DNA of 64,000 nt from Scatacola_A faecigallinarum (GCA_018713605.1 DVOM01000001.1:86877-150876), one strand, 5' to 3'. Shown: positions 51,793 to 60,284, counted from the first letter of the stretch. The notes: generated by a model from the sequence alone, not told the origin. Program-made: numbers and translations.

Positions 51793-51894
51793 GAATTTTC
51801 TCCTTTAAAGTCAAAGCATTTAGCTTTTTTCTTATACCACACCCTAAACTTTTGTACAGACTTTTTGACCGTCGGTAACAAAAAAATAAAAGGC

Positions 51895-51922
51895 TTGAAG
51901 TATTTTATTTCTGTGCTATATT
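51895..51922 (+). promoter_or_regulatory. Promoter of greA
   Basis: TTGAAG (51895-51900), 16 bases and TATATT (51917-51922). The predicted leader is about 130 bases long. Confidence 0.55.
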
Positions 51923-51945
51923 AGCCGGCAAATAAGCAACAAAAG

Positions 51946-51987
51946 GCTGTGACAGATTCCAACCCGGTTTGTCGCAGCTTGATTTTT
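51946..51987 (+). promoter_or_regulatory. Hairpin plus T-run in the greA leader
   Basis: GCTGTGACA pairs with TGTCGCAGC (one non-Watson-Crick pair) around a loop and is followed by TTGATTTTT. It resembles an early terminator, giving a short leader RNA as described for the GraL RNA of Escherichia coli greA. Confidence 0.4.
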
Positions 51988-52055
51988 CTAACTTTTTTCA
52001 AGGTACTGACCCGACAAAGAAATTTGCGGGCAATAATTTTTTTAGGAGTAATAAA

Positions 52056-52529
52056 ATGGATAAGTTTCCTTTGACTAAAGACGGTTTTGTGGCTCTGGAA
52101 GCCGAATTGAAGCACCTGAAAGGCGTTGACCGCCCCAACATCATCGCCGCCATTGCCGAAGCGCGTTCGCACGGCGACCTCTCGGAAAACGCCGAATACT
52201 CCGCCGCTAAGGAAAAGCAGAGCTTCATCGAAGGACGCATTCAGGAACTTGAAGCCGTCATCAGCCGCGCTCAGGTTATCGATCCGTCCCAGAATACCGG
52301 AAACGTCATCCGTTTCGGCGCCACCGTCGTTGTCGTCGACGAAGACACCGACGCCGAAAAATCGTACCAGATTGTCGGCGACTATGAAGCCAACATCGAG
52401 AAAAACAAAATTTCCCTGTCTTCGCCGCTGGCCAAAGCACTCATCGGCAAAGAAGTCGGCGACGTTGCCGAATACGTCGCGCCCGGCGGCAGAAAATCTT
52501 TCGAAATTCTCGAGGTCATTTACAAATAG
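52056..52529 (+). CDS. greA: Transcription elongation factor GreA
   Basis: GreA rescues backtracked RNA polymerase by stimulating transcript cleavage. The 157-residue protein has the coiled-coil tip GDLSENAEYSAAKEKQSFIEGR with the two acidic residues at about 41 and 44, and the C-terminal beta domain VGDVAEYVAPGGRKSFEILEV. The ATG at 52056 has AGGAG at a fitting distance; an open frame further upstream is rejected. A terminator follows immediately. Confidence 0.96.
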   Translation: MDKFPLTKDGFVALEAELKHLKGVDRPNIIAAIAEARSHGDLSENAEYSAAKEKQSFIEGRIQELEAVISRAQVIDPSQNTGNVIRFGATVVVVDEDTDAEKSYQIVGDYEANIEKNKISLSSPLAKALIGKEVGDVAEYVAPGGRKSFEILEVIYK

Positions 52530-52565
52530 ACAGCCTTTAAAATTCATCTGTCAATAAATATATTG

Positions 52566-52599
52566 AAGCCGGTTATGCACAACCGGCTTTAATTTTTTT
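52566..52599 (+). terminator. Terminator after greA, directly before the peroxiredoxin ribosome binding site
   Basis: A 9-bp stem AAGCCGGTT with a 6-base loop and TAATTTTTTT. The ribosome binding site of the next gene begins 3 bases later, so there is no room for a promoter in between. Confidence 0.85.
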
Positions 52600-52612
52600 G
52601 CAGGAGAAGAAA

Positions 52613-53470
52613 ATGGCTGACAACAAGGACTGCACCTACGAATACGACTATGCGGACAAATGCGACTGCAGCGAAGATGACAAATGCGGCTGCTCCTATC
52701 CCAACAACATGCCGCATGACTTCGGCTGTACCTGTTCGGAAGACGACGAAGACGAAAACACGCTGAACTGCGATTGTTTCGAAAACGGCAAATATGCCGT
52801 CAACACTCTGCTCTGCAACCGCCTGATCGTCCATGAGCAAGACGATGACGAAGACGGCTGCTGCGGCAATTCGGTTCTGGTTCGCGAATACGCGCCGGAC
52901 TTCATCGCCCCCGCCGTTATGCCCGACAACGCCGTCGACGACGAGTTTCACCTTTCCGAATACATACGCGGCGCATACGGCCTGCTTTTCTTTTACCCTG
53001 CCGACTTTACGTTCATCTGCCCGTCGGAAATCATCGCCCACAACAATCGGCTGGCAGAATTTAACAAGCGCGGCGTCAAAGTAATAGGCGTCAGCGTTGA
53101 TTCAAAACATTCGCATCTGGCCTGGAAGAAAATGCCGGTTGATGCCGGCGGCATCGGCGACATCAAATTTCCGCTGGTCTCCGATATTACCAAGGAAATC
53201 TCTCACGATTACGGCGTCCTCGACGAAGACGGCGCCGCGCTCCGCGCTTCGTTTCTAATTGACAAAACCGGTATCATCCGCCATCAGATAGTCAACGACC
53301 TGTCCATCGGCCGCGACGTCGACGAAACGCTGCGGGTCATTGACGCTCTGCAATTCATTGAAGAACACGGCGAAGTCTGCCCTGCCGGATGGCATCAGGG
53401 GGACAAAGGGATGCGCCCGACGCCGCAGGGCGTTGCCGATTTTCTCAAGGAAAACAGTATCAAGTTGTAA
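52613..53470 (+). CDS. 2-Cys peroxiredoxin with an N-terminal Cys-rich extension
   Basis: The 285-residue protein has a normal AhpC/Prx core: peroxidatic Cys136 in DFTFICPSE and resolving Cys256 in GEVCPAGW. Before it lies an extra 90-residue acidic segment with 12 cysteines, including four CxC units (17/19, 25/27, 39/41, 53/55) and a CC at 83/84. The spacing is metallothionein-like, so it may bind metal or form further disulfides. Core length and the C-terminal motif are normal. AGGAGAAG precedes the ATG at 52613. trxB lies just downstream and may recycle it. Confidence 0.9.
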   Translation: MADNKDCTYEYDYADKCDCSEDDKCGCSYPNNMPHDFGCTCSEDDEDENTLNCDCFENGKYAVNTLLCNRLIVHEQDDDEDGCCGNSVLVREYAPDFIAPAVMPDNAVDDEFHLSEYIRGAYGLLFFYPADFTFICPSEIIAHNNRLAEFNKRGVKVIGVSVDSKHSHLAWKKMPVDAGGIGDIKFPLVSDITKEISHDYGVLDEDGAALRASFLIDKTGIIRHQIVNDLSIGRDVDETLRVIDALQFIEEHGEVCPAGWHQGDKGMRPTPQGVADFLKENSIKL

Positions 53471-53534
53471 AAAGCGCAGAAAAAGCCTTAATTTTTTCAA
53501 AGCAGACAAATTATCCGCTTTGCTTTTTAATTGC

Positions 53535-53563
53535 TTGAAAGATAAAAATGCCGGCTTTATATT
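53535..53563 (+). promoter_or_regulatory. Promoter of trxB
   Basis: TTGAAA (53535-53540), 17 bases, TATATT (53558-53563), 29 bases before the ATG. Confidence 0.6.
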
Positions 53564-53592
53564 AAGGACATTCAAAATAACGGAGAATAAGA

Positions 53593-54567
53593 ATGGCTGA
53601 ATATAAATCAAAAGTCCTCATCATCGGTTCCGGCCCCGCCGGATACACTGCCGGCATTTACGCGGCCCGCGCCGGTCTCAAACCGGTTCTGGTTTCCGGA
53701 ACGCAGGTCGGCGGCCAATTGACCATTACGACCGAAGTTGAGAACTTTCCGGGTTTTCCCGAACCGATTCAGGGCGGCGAACTAATGCAGCGCATGCGCG
53801 ATCAGGCGCAAAATGTCGGCGTGCAGATGATTGACGACACGATTACCGAAATCGATTTTGAACATCGGCCGTTTGTCTGTTCTTCCGAAAACGCCAATTC
53901 TTTCGTCGGCGATTCTCTGATTATTGCCACCGGAGCTTCCGCACGCTGGCTCGGTCTGCCCAGCGAAGAAAAATTCCGCGGCTTTGGCGTCTCGGCCTGC
54001 GCGACCTGCGACGGCTTTTTTTACCGCAACCGCAACGTCGCCGTTGTCGGCGGCGGCAATTCCGCACTGGAAGAGGCGCTCTATCTGACCAATTTTGCCA
54101 AAAACGTCACGATTATCCACCGCCGTGACGCTTTCCGCGCAGACAAAACCATGCAGGAACGCGTCGCTCAAAATCACAAAATCAACGTTATCTGGAACTG
54201 CGTCGTCGAAGAAATCCTCGGCACGGAAAGCCCTCTCGGCGTAACCGGCCTCAGGCTGAAAAACGTCAAAACTGACAATACGACGGACGTCGCCGTCGAC
54301 GGCGTCTTCATTGCCATCGGACACCACCCCAATACGGATTTGGTTAAAGGACATCTGCATCTGGACAAGGAAAACTACATCGTAACCAAACACAACAGCT
54401 GCGAAACCAGTATCAAAGGCGTTTTCGCCGCCGGCGACGTCCGCGACCCACAATACCGTCAGGCAATCATCGCCGCCGGCAGCGGCTGTGTCGCCGCCCT
54501 TGAGGCCGAAAAATACCTCAACGAACTCGGCGAACAGAAAAACGCCGTCAAACCGGAAGCCGTCTGA
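53593..54567 (+). CDS. trxB: Thioredoxin reductase
   Basis: TrxB passes electrons from NADPH via FAD to thioredoxin. The 324-residue protein has FAD-binding GSGPAGYTAGIYAARAG, the redox-active ACATCDGFF (CxxC, about residues 135-138), NADPH-binding VVGGGNSALEEALYL and the C-terminal GVFAAGDVRDPQYRQAIIAAGSG. Length is typical. Follows the peroxiredoxin and precedes queH, whose ATG starts 2 bases after the trxB stop. It likely feeds the thiol systems around it. Confidence 0.96.
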   Translation: MAEYKSKVLIIGSGPAGYTAGIYAARAGLKPVLVSGTQVGGQLTITTEVENFPGFPEPIQGGELMQRMRDQAQNVGVQMIDDTITEIDFEHRPFVCSSENANSFVGDSLIIATGASARWLGLPSEEKFRGFGVSACATCDGFFYRNRNVAVVGGGNSALEEALYLTNFAKNVTIIHRRDAFRADKTMQERVAQNHKINVIWNCVVEEILGTESPLGVTGLRLKNVKTDNTTDVAVDGVFIAIGHHPNTDLVKGHLHLDKENYIVTKHNSCETSIKGVFAAGDVRDPQYRQAIIAAGSGCVAALEAEKYLNELGEQKNAVKPEAV

Positions 54568-54568
54568 C

Positions 54569-55105
54569 ATGGCCGGAACGGAAAAAGTTCTGCTGCTTTC
54601 CTGCTGTGCACCCTGCTCTTGCGCCGTAATCGCCAAAGCGGCCGAAACCGGCATGAATTTGACGGTTGCCTTTTATAATCCGAATATCCGCCCGGAGGCG
54701 GAATATTTCAAACGTTTGGAAGAAAACAAACGGGTCTGCGGCTGCTACGGTATCCCCTTTATTGAACTGGAATATGACAATTCCCGCTGGTGCGAAGCCG
54801 TCCAAGGATTGGAAAACGAGCCGGAACGCGGTGCCCGTTGTTCCGTCTGCTTTTACCTGCGGCTGAAAAGAATTATGGAATACGCCAAAGCCAACGGTTT
54901 CGATGCCGTCGCCTCCGTTTTGGGCGTTTCCCGCTATAAAAATCTGAATCAGGTCAATGCCGCTGCAGCCAAAGCCTCAGAAGAAACAGGCATCCCCTAT
55001 GTTCATATTGAAGGCCGCAAACACGGCATGCAGGAACTCCGGGAGAACCTGATTAAAGAACTGCAGCTTTATTCGCAAAATTATTGCGGTTGCAAACCCC
55101 GTTAA
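54569..55105 (+). CDS. queH: Epoxyqueuosine reductase QueH
   Basis: QueH reduces epoxyqueuosine to queuosine in tRNA and needs an iron-sulfur cluster. The 178-residue protein has LLSCCAPCSC (Cys pair), YNPNIRPEAEYFKRLEE, ENEPERGARCSVCFYLRL with further Cys ligands, and SQNYCGC near the end. It is the non-cobalamin alternative to QueG. The ATG at 54569 starts 2 bases after the trxB stop, so it is probably co-translated. A strong terminator and the tRNA-Arg gene follow. Confidence 0.9.
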   Translation: MAGTEKVLLLSCCAPCSCAVIAKAAETGMNLTVAFYNPNIRPEAEYFKRLEENKRVCGCYGIPFIELEYDNSRWCEAVQGLENEPERGARCSVCFYLRLKRIMEYAKANGFDAVASVLGVSRYKNLNQVNAAAAKASEETGIPYVHIEGRKHGMQELRENLIKELQLYSQNYCGCKPR

Positions 55106-55151
55106 AACAACAACTCACTCTCGTTTCGCCGTTTCGCTGACAATTCTGCAC

Positions 55152-55196
55152 CGCGCCATAAAAAAACTCCCCACCGGGGAGTTTTTTTATGGCGCG
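55152..55196. terminator. Bidirectional terminator with a 21-bp perfect stem
   Basis: Twenty-one pairs with a 3-base loop and seven T on each side. The stem includes the encoded 3' end (CGCGCCA) of the tRNA-Arg gene, so it terminates queH and tRNA-Arg from opposite directions. Confidence 0.85.
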
Positions 55197-55266
55197 CCCT
55201 AGACGATTCGAACGTCTGACCCACAGCTTAGAAGGCTGTTGCTCTATCCAGCTGAGCTAAGGGCGC
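55190..55266 (-). tRNA. tRNA-Arg (TCT anticodon)
   Basis: A cloverleaf on the minus strand: acceptor GCGCCC with GGGCGC, D-arm TTAGCTCAGCTGGATAGAGC, anticodon loop CTTCTAA, T-loop GTTCGAATC, encoded CCA. It reads AGA codons. Confidence 0.92.
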
Positions 55267-55337
55267 ATGGATGATTTTCATTCTGGAACGGAATATAAAC
55301 TTATCTAAATGCCAAGTCAAGTCAAAAATCAATCAAA

Positions 55338-55414
55338 TGGTCGGGACAGGCGGATTCGAACCGTCGGCATCTTGCTCCCAAAGCAAGCGCTCTACCAGGC
55401 TGAGCTATGTCCCG
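55338..55414 (-). tRNA. tRNA-Pro (TGG anticodon)
   Basis: Minus-strand cloverleaf: CGGGACA pairing with TGTCCCG, D-arm TAGCTCAGCCTGGTAGAGC, anticodon loop TTTGGGA between CTTGC and GCAAG stems, T-arm CGGTTCGAATCCG, encoded CCA. Confidence 0.92.
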
Positions 55415-55529
55415 TTATATCTTTGCAAACTCTGTCATAATAATTCAAAGGCTTTGCTCGCCCACCTCGTTTGCCAAACTTTCAGTCAGCTACATTAAAC
55501 TACCCAATTTTTTTTATTTTGCAAGCCTT

Positions 55530-56231
55530 TTATACAAAACCCTGATTATGAAAACTGTATACGCTTGATTTGCTGATAATCAGATGGTCAAACAGTCTGA
55601 TTGACACGGCTTCGGCCGCTTCCTTGATTCTTTTGGTTATTTCCATATCCGCCTTTGACGGCGTAACGATGCCGGACGGATGGTTATGAACCAAAATCAT
55701 GGCGCTTGCACCGTGCATCATTGCCGATTTGATAACTTCTCTGGGATGAATGGCAACCTGATCAACGGTTCCGCGCTGCTGTATCTCTTCGCCTATCACA
55801 TAAAGTTTTGAATTCAGAAAGATAATCCGAAACTCCTCCACCATCTGGTAGGCCATCGCCGAACGACAATAGTCCACCATCGCGTCAAAATCACTGATGA
55901 CCGGCGCGTCTGTACCTTTTAGGCTCTGCCATGAACTTCTGACGGAACATTCGCGGACAATTCTCAAAACCGCCGCCGTATTTTCCTTAACGCCTTTAAC
56001 AAGCATCAATTCTTCCAAAGGAGCATTGACAACCTCGGCAAAACTGCCGAACTTCCTAATCAGTTCCTTTGCCAGAGGTTTGACATCCCGCCGGGGAATG
56101 GCAATTGTCAGCAGCAGCTCAAGCAGTTCATAGTCCGGCATATCACGGCCGCCGCCAAGCAGAAATCTCCGCCGCAGCCTTTCGCGATGCCCCAGATAAT
56201 CAGGTTCATCATTAGTCACATTCTCTGCCAT
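55530..56231 (-). CDS. radC: RadC family JAB/MPN protein
   Basis: The 233-residue protein has a helix-hairpin-helix part in the N-terminal half (APLEELMLVKGVKENTAAVL) and a JAB/MPN metal site in the C-terminal half: HNHPSGIVTPSKADMEITKR (HxHx7-SxxD). RadC is named a repair protein, though its role is not proven. It lies after map and sfsA, an alphaproteobacterial order. The ATG at 56231 is chosen over the upstream TTG. Confidence 0.9.
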   Translation of the reverse strand: MAENVTNDEPDYLGHRERLRRRFLLGGGRDMPDYELLELLLTIAIPRRDVKPLAKELIRKFGSFAEVVNAPLEELMLVKGVKENTAAVLRIVRECSVRSSWQSLKGTDAPVISDFDAMVDYCRSAMAYQMVEEFRIIFLNSKLYVIGEEIQQRGTVDQVAIHPREVIKSAMMHGASAMILVHNHPSGIVTPSKADMEITKRIKEAAEAVSIRLFDHLIISKSSVYSFHNQGFV

Positions 56232-56249
56232 AAGCCGTCCAAACAAAAG

Positions 56250-57056
56250 TTAGTCCAATTTATAAGGCGGTCTGTCCAGTCCTTTCGGCGAATAGGTAAA
56301 GACCTCATAACCGTCTTTGGTCACCGCCAGCGAATGCTCAAACTGCGCGGACAAAGATTTGTCCCGGGTTACCGACGTCCAGCCGTCCTGCAATATAATG
56401 CCGTCTTTCTTGCCGATATTAATCATCGGCTCAATCGTAAAAATCATTCCCTCTTCCATAACCGGTCCGGTGCCTTTGCGCCCGCAGTGCATTACATTCG
56501 GCGCATCATGAAAGATTTTGCCGACGCCATGGCCACAAAACATATCCACTACCGAATAACCGTATTTGTGAGCATATTCCTCAATAACCGCGCCGATATC
56601 GCCGAAGCGTGCACCCGGCCGGACAACGTCAATGCCGCGCATCATGCACTCGTAAGTCACTTCACACAGACGGGCCGCTTTCAGCTTTGGCTTGCCGGCA
56701 TAATACATGCGGCTGGTATCGCCGTACCACCCGTCGACGATTGCCGTCACGTCAATGTTAAGAATATCGCCGTCCGCCAGTTTGCGTTCATACGACGGAA
56801 TACCGTGACAAATGACATGGTTGATTGAAATACAGACCGACTTCGGATAGCCATGATACCCCAAACACGCCGGAATTGCGCCTTTGGCAATCATAAATTC
56901 GCGGCAGAGGTCGTCAAGTTCTCCGGTTGAAACGCCGACCTTCACATACGGCGTAATATAATCCAGACATTCGGCGGCAACCTGCCCCGCTTTTCTCATT
57001 CCCTCAAATTCTTCCGGCTCGTAAATTCTGATGCCGTTTTTCCTTTTTTCAGCCAC
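56250..57056 (-). CDS. map: Methionine aminopeptidase, type I
   Basis: Map removes the initiator methionine. The protein has the pita-bread fold motifs CLGYHGYPKSVCISINHVICHGIP (His), GDILNIDVTAIVDGWYGDTSRMYYAG (two Asp), GHGVGKIFHDAPNV (His), MIFTIEPMI and SLSAQFEHSLAVTKDGYEVF (Glu pair). About 268 residues from a GTG at 57056. The AGGAG at 57067-57071 is 10 bases before this GTG and only one base before an in-frame TTG at 57065, so GTG is the more plausible start. Overlaps nothing; sfsA stop is 13 bases before. Confidence 0.93.
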   Translation of the reverse strand: MAEKRKNGIRIYEPEEFEGMRKAGQVAAECLDYITPYVKVGVSTGELDDLCREFMIAKGAIPACLGYHGYPKSVCISINHVICHGIPSYERKLADGDILNIDVTAIVDGWYGDTSRMYYAGKPKLKAARLCEVTYECMMRGIDVVRPGARFGDIGAVIEEYAHKYGYSVVDMFCGHGVGKIFHDAPNVMHCGRKGTGPVMEEGMIFTIEPMINIGKKDGIILQDGWTSVTRDKSLSAQFEHSLAVTKDGYEVFTYSPKGLDRPPYKLD

Positions 57057-57069
57057 TTTGCCCAAACTC

Positions 57070-57768
57070 CTAGTACAAAATCTTCATCTTTTTAGTAATT
57101 GATATACTTTTATTGTCAATATTGCAACCATAACAGAAGAATTTCAATCCGTTTTTTGCCTCGTCATAAATTTTCGCCGCCGCAATCGGATTAACCTCCC
57201 ACGAAAATTTCGCCGCCAGACAGTCCATTCGCGTCGCCAGCAGCAAGACCGCAGTTTCGGCGCCTTTTTCGCGCAAATGCCGCATTTCGTCAAAAAGCTC
57301 CATTTCATAAAAATTCAGCATAGTCGGAAATACGACATTCGGCCCTTTTTTGTTATAAATGCTTACCAGATAAACATAACATTTCTCGCCGGCATCGTTG
57401 CTCAGCTCATAATTAATGTTACGCGTGGCAAAATTCCCGTCCACACGGTCAATGCCGGTATATTTTCTCAGTTCCTCAATCTTGCCGTTTTCAAAAGCTT
57501 CCGTAAACAGCGCGTCCACATGATTGGGATTGACCATAATCAAACCGCCGCCGCTGTTGACAATCTGGCATTCGTAACGAAGACGACGGCGCCGGTCACG
57601 GTTTTTGACAACCCAAATTTCGGTTCCCGGCACATAGAGATTCTGCATATAGTCCAGTTCCGGACAAAACACGGGCACGACGCCGCCCTCTCTGAACTTA
57701 ACGTCCAGAATAAGCTTTTTATATGATTTTACAATTTCTCCCCGGATTAACCTGTCGCCGAACTCCAA
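57070..57768 (-). CDS. sfsA: Sugar fermentation stimulation protein SfsA
   Basis: SfsA is a conserved protein with a proposed DNA-binding or nuclease-like role. The 232-residue protein has FGDRLIRGEIVKSYKKLILDV, PVFCPELDYMQNLYVPGTEIWV, NPNHVDALFTEAF and the RMDCLAAKFSWEVNPIAAAKIYDEAKNGLKFFCYG motif of the family. The start is a TTG at 57768 with AAGGAG 6 bases upstream. It is the first gene of sfsA-map-radC. Confidence 0.9.
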   Translation of the reverse strand: MEFGDRLIRGEIVKSYKKLILDVKFREGGVVPVFCPELDYMQNLYVPGTEIWVVKNRDRRRRLRYECQIVNSGGGLIMVNPNHVDALFTEAFENGKIEELRKYTGIDRVDGNFATRNINYELSNDAGEKCYVYLVSIYNKKGPNVVFPTMLNFYEMELFDEMRHLREKGAETAVLLLATRMDCLAAKFSWEVNPIAAAKIYDEAKNGLKFFCYGCNIDNKSISITKKMKILY

Positions 57769-57880
57769 ATTTTTCTCCTTTCTGCAAGATTTCGGTTCAT
57801 TTTACAAAGAATGTTTTAACAAATCATAACTGTCCGGACAAATTATACTTGTTCAGATTTCATTTTTTTGACAAAAAAAA

Positions 57881-57909
57881 TTGCACCGTTCCCGAAAATA
57901 TGATACTTT
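57881..57909 (+). promoter_or_regulatory. Promoter of the small membrane protein gene
   Basis: TTGCAC (57881-57886), 17 bases, TACTTT (57904-57909). It is 80 bases before the ATG at 57989. Confidence 0.4.
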
Positions 57910-57988
57910 TAAGGCAAACAGATATTATTAACAATGAGGATGCGGGACATGCCAAGGACATCTCCTCAATAAACAAACCCGAGATATT

Positions 57989-58183
57989 ATGAAGAGACTT
58001 GAAAAAATTCAGTGGAGTTTTTTAACCCTGAGCGAACTGGGAATTGTAGTTTTCTGGATTGCAGGTTTCAATGACCGGCTTGACATTTCGGCAATCAGTT
58101 TCATAACCGCCGGAATTTGTGCTTTTATAGCTTTGTTCTGCATCGGACTGACAGAACTGCGAAAAAGAAATTACAGCTATTAA
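57989..58183 (+). CDS. Small two-helix membrane protein
   Basis: The 64-residue protein has two hydrophobic helices (FLTLSELGIVVFWIAG and AISFITAGICAFIALFCIGL) joined by a short polar loop, with a basic C-terminus (RKRNYSY). It is probably an inner-membrane hairpin. Family not recognised. The ribosome binding site is poor, but it is flanked by a promoter and a terminator-like hairpin, which supports a real gene. Confidence 0.55.
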   Translation: MKRLEKIQWSFLTLSELGIVVFWIAGFNDRLDISAISFITAGICAFIALFCIGLTELRKRNYSY

Positions 58184-58201
58184 CCTGCCTTCGCATAAAA
58201 T

Positions 58202-58236
58202 AATCCCGTCTGAACAAACACGGTTCAGACGGGATT
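58202..58236. terminator. Bidirectional terminator-like hairpin
   Basis: A perfect 14-bp stem AATCCCGTCTGAAC with a 7-base loop between the small membrane protein gene and the RNase J-like gene. T-runs are short on both sides. Confidence 0.65.
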
Positions 58237-58250
58237 TTCATTGTAAAGCA

Positions 58251-60125
58251 TTACCGGCCTTCGCCGCCGAAACCGCGGCCGTTTCCTTTGTTCCTTTGTT
58301 TGTTCTTAAGCGGATTTTCCTTACGCGGTTTGCCGCTTTTGGTTTTGACTGGTTTGCCGGTGTACGGATTCACCATCACGCCGTAAGAAGCGTTGCCGTC
58401 CCTGATTTCGGGATGATTGGCATAATAGTTTCTGTCGCCCGGACGGCTTGCCCGAACCGCAAACATCGTATCGCGGAAAATCGGCTCTTCCGCAAGTTTC
58501 ACAAAATTATCGTCAATGCGGTAATACTCAAGAATACCCGCATTCGGAATACCGTCGTCAGGCTTCAGGGGATTATGATAAACCCGCGCCGCGCCAATCC
58601 ATTCCTGCGGCACGCGCTCGTTTTCCCTTGCTTCTGTCAGACCGCCGCCGACTCTGATGACGTCGCTGTTGGCAAAAACATGGCAAACGCCGCCTTCTTC
58701 ACGGATAACGCGCCTGGTATTGTTCAGCTGGGCTTCGCTGCCATGAATGGAAATAAACGCGGCCTCCGGTGCCAGTTTGGCAATTTTGTGATAGTATTCG
58801 CGCATTTCGCCGTTTTTGATATGCCCGGAATCCTGCATCGGCACCACTTTAAAATCGGCAATTTTCTTATCTCCCGGACTCATGACGACCGTAGCCCCCT
58901 GCTGAGCCAGCAGCTGCAACATTTTCGGACCCGTTTTGCCGTTAATGTCGTCAATAATCCGCTGTCTGGCCAAAACCAGAACATTGCTGCCGACTTTCAA
59001 ATCGGGATGAATGCCCAAAGCCATTTTGGTTGCCGAAGCCAGCGGGATTTTCGCGCCGGGCGACATCAGCGTCTCATATTCCTGCAATCCCTGGGCAAAA
59101 GCACCCGTGCAAACGACATATTTGACCGGAACTTTCCCGTCCTGCAAATATTCCGCCATACCGCCCTTATAAATAAGATCTTCAAAGTCCTTGTGGCCGG
59201 AAAGCAGCATTGCCCGGTTCATCGACACCAGCCAGTCGCCGTCCAAAAAAACCTTCGTCCCGAGTTCCCGGGCTGCCGCAAAATCAATATACGACTGGTT
59301 GAAACTGCGGCCGATAACCGGCGAAACCACGATTTTTCCGGGATTTTCCCGTATAACGTCAAGCACGTTCTTAACATTCTGTTCATAACCAAGCCGCGAT
59401 TTCTCACAGGCCTTTTCCTGCACCCGGCTGGCATAAGGCGCCATGGTCGAATCAAGCAGAATATGCGTTATCGGTTTGCGCGAAGCCAGGCTTTCCAGAC
59501 TTTTCCACATATCGACCGGACCGTAGGGCATGTTTTCATTGTCAAAAAAGTCGCCGTGCGTAATAATTCCGGCGTCGGCCTTATCTCCCCTAAACGACAG
59601 GAAATGAAACCCCATCGCGTCGACCGCGCTGTGCGCTTCCATAAATCCTTCCATAATCAGATCTTCGCCGATTTTGACGTTTTCGCCGGGCTTAACCTCT
59701 CTGATGTCCGGTTCCGGCAGCCCGGCTTTGTTAAACATAATCCGAACAGCATTGCGGGTAAGCTTTGAGGTGTAAACCGGCGGCAGCATATAGCCCATTT
59801 TGGCCAAATGCGTCAAGGCACCGACATGGTCTTCATGCAAATGCGTAACGGCCAGCGCGTCAACCGGCTGCGCGGCTTCGACAAAATTCTCCGTTTCGGG
59901 ATCAATACGGTCAAAAAAACGGCTCACATCCGGAAAAGCCGATTCATAACCCGTTTCAAAACCGGTTATTACCGCGCCGAGATCAACCATTACCCTGCTG
60001 GTTTTGCCTTCGTTGCGCGCCTCAATAACATAGCTGTTGCCGCCGATGCGCCTGGCATTGTTGCCGCCGACCAGCGTAATATAAGTGCCGTCTTCCCTCT
60101 CTGCCGAAATCTTCTGCTTTTCCAT
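58251..60125 (-). CDS. RNase J-like metallo-beta-lactamase/beta-CASP protein
   Basis: The 624-residue protein has the metallo-beta-lactamase signature HLHEDHVG (H-x-H-x-D-H) near residue 95, TSKLTRNAVR, GRSFNQSYIDFA and a SGHI-type motif (MQDSGHIKNGEM), then IHGSEAQLNNT, all in RNase J order. It is thus probably a 5'-end-dependent ribonuclease for RNA maturation. The motifs are somewhat divergent from standard RNase J. The C-terminus is a Gly/Arg/Lys-rich tail (KQRNKGNGRGFGGEGR). The ATG at 60125 has GGGGAA upstream. Confidence 0.82.
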   Translation of the reverse strand: MEKQKISAEREDGTYITLVGGNNARRIGGNSYVIEARNEGKTSRVMVDLGAVITGFETGYESAFPDVSRFFDRIDPETENFVEAAQPVDALAVTHLHEDHVGALTHLAKMGYMLPPVYTSKLTRNAVRIMFNKAGLPEPDIREVKPGENVKIGEDLIMEGFMEAHSAVDAMGFHFLSFRGDKADAGIITHGDFFDNENMPYGPVDMWKSLESLASRKPITHILLDSTMAPYASRVQEKACEKSRLGYEQNVKNVLDVIRENPGKIVVSPVIGRSFNQSYIDFAAARELGTKVFLDGDWLVSMNRAMLLSGHKDFEDLIYKGGMAEYLQDGKVPVKYVVCTGAFAQGLQEYETLMSPGAKIPLASATKMALGIHPDLKVGSNVLVLARQRIIDDINGKTGPKMLQLLAQQGATVVMSPGDKKIADFKVVPMQDSGHIKNGEMREYYHKIAKLAPEAAFISIHGSEAQLNNTRRVIREEGGVCHVFANSDVIRVGGGLTEARENERVPQEWIGAARVYHNPLKPDDGIPNAGILEYYRIDDNFVKLAEEPIFRDTMFAVRASRPGDRNYYANHPEIRDGNASYGVMVNPYTGKPVKTKSGKPRKENPLKNKQRNKGNGRGFGGEGR

Positions 60126-60284
60126 GGATGTTCCCCGAAAATTTAACGATACCTTATAAAAGCACATTTTTTGACAAAATTCAAGCGCAAATTTAGACTA
60201 AAATTATTTTTTGTCACAACATGGGCGCCTTTAAATTTATTTTCCCGTAATTACATTAAAAAGAAAACCGTCAGGGAGAAAAAA

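Noticed and set aside
58296..59768. Plus-strand open frame of 490 codons opposite the RNase J-like gene
   Set aside because: It mirrors the coding bias of the true gene, whose metal-binding motifs are intact on the other strand.
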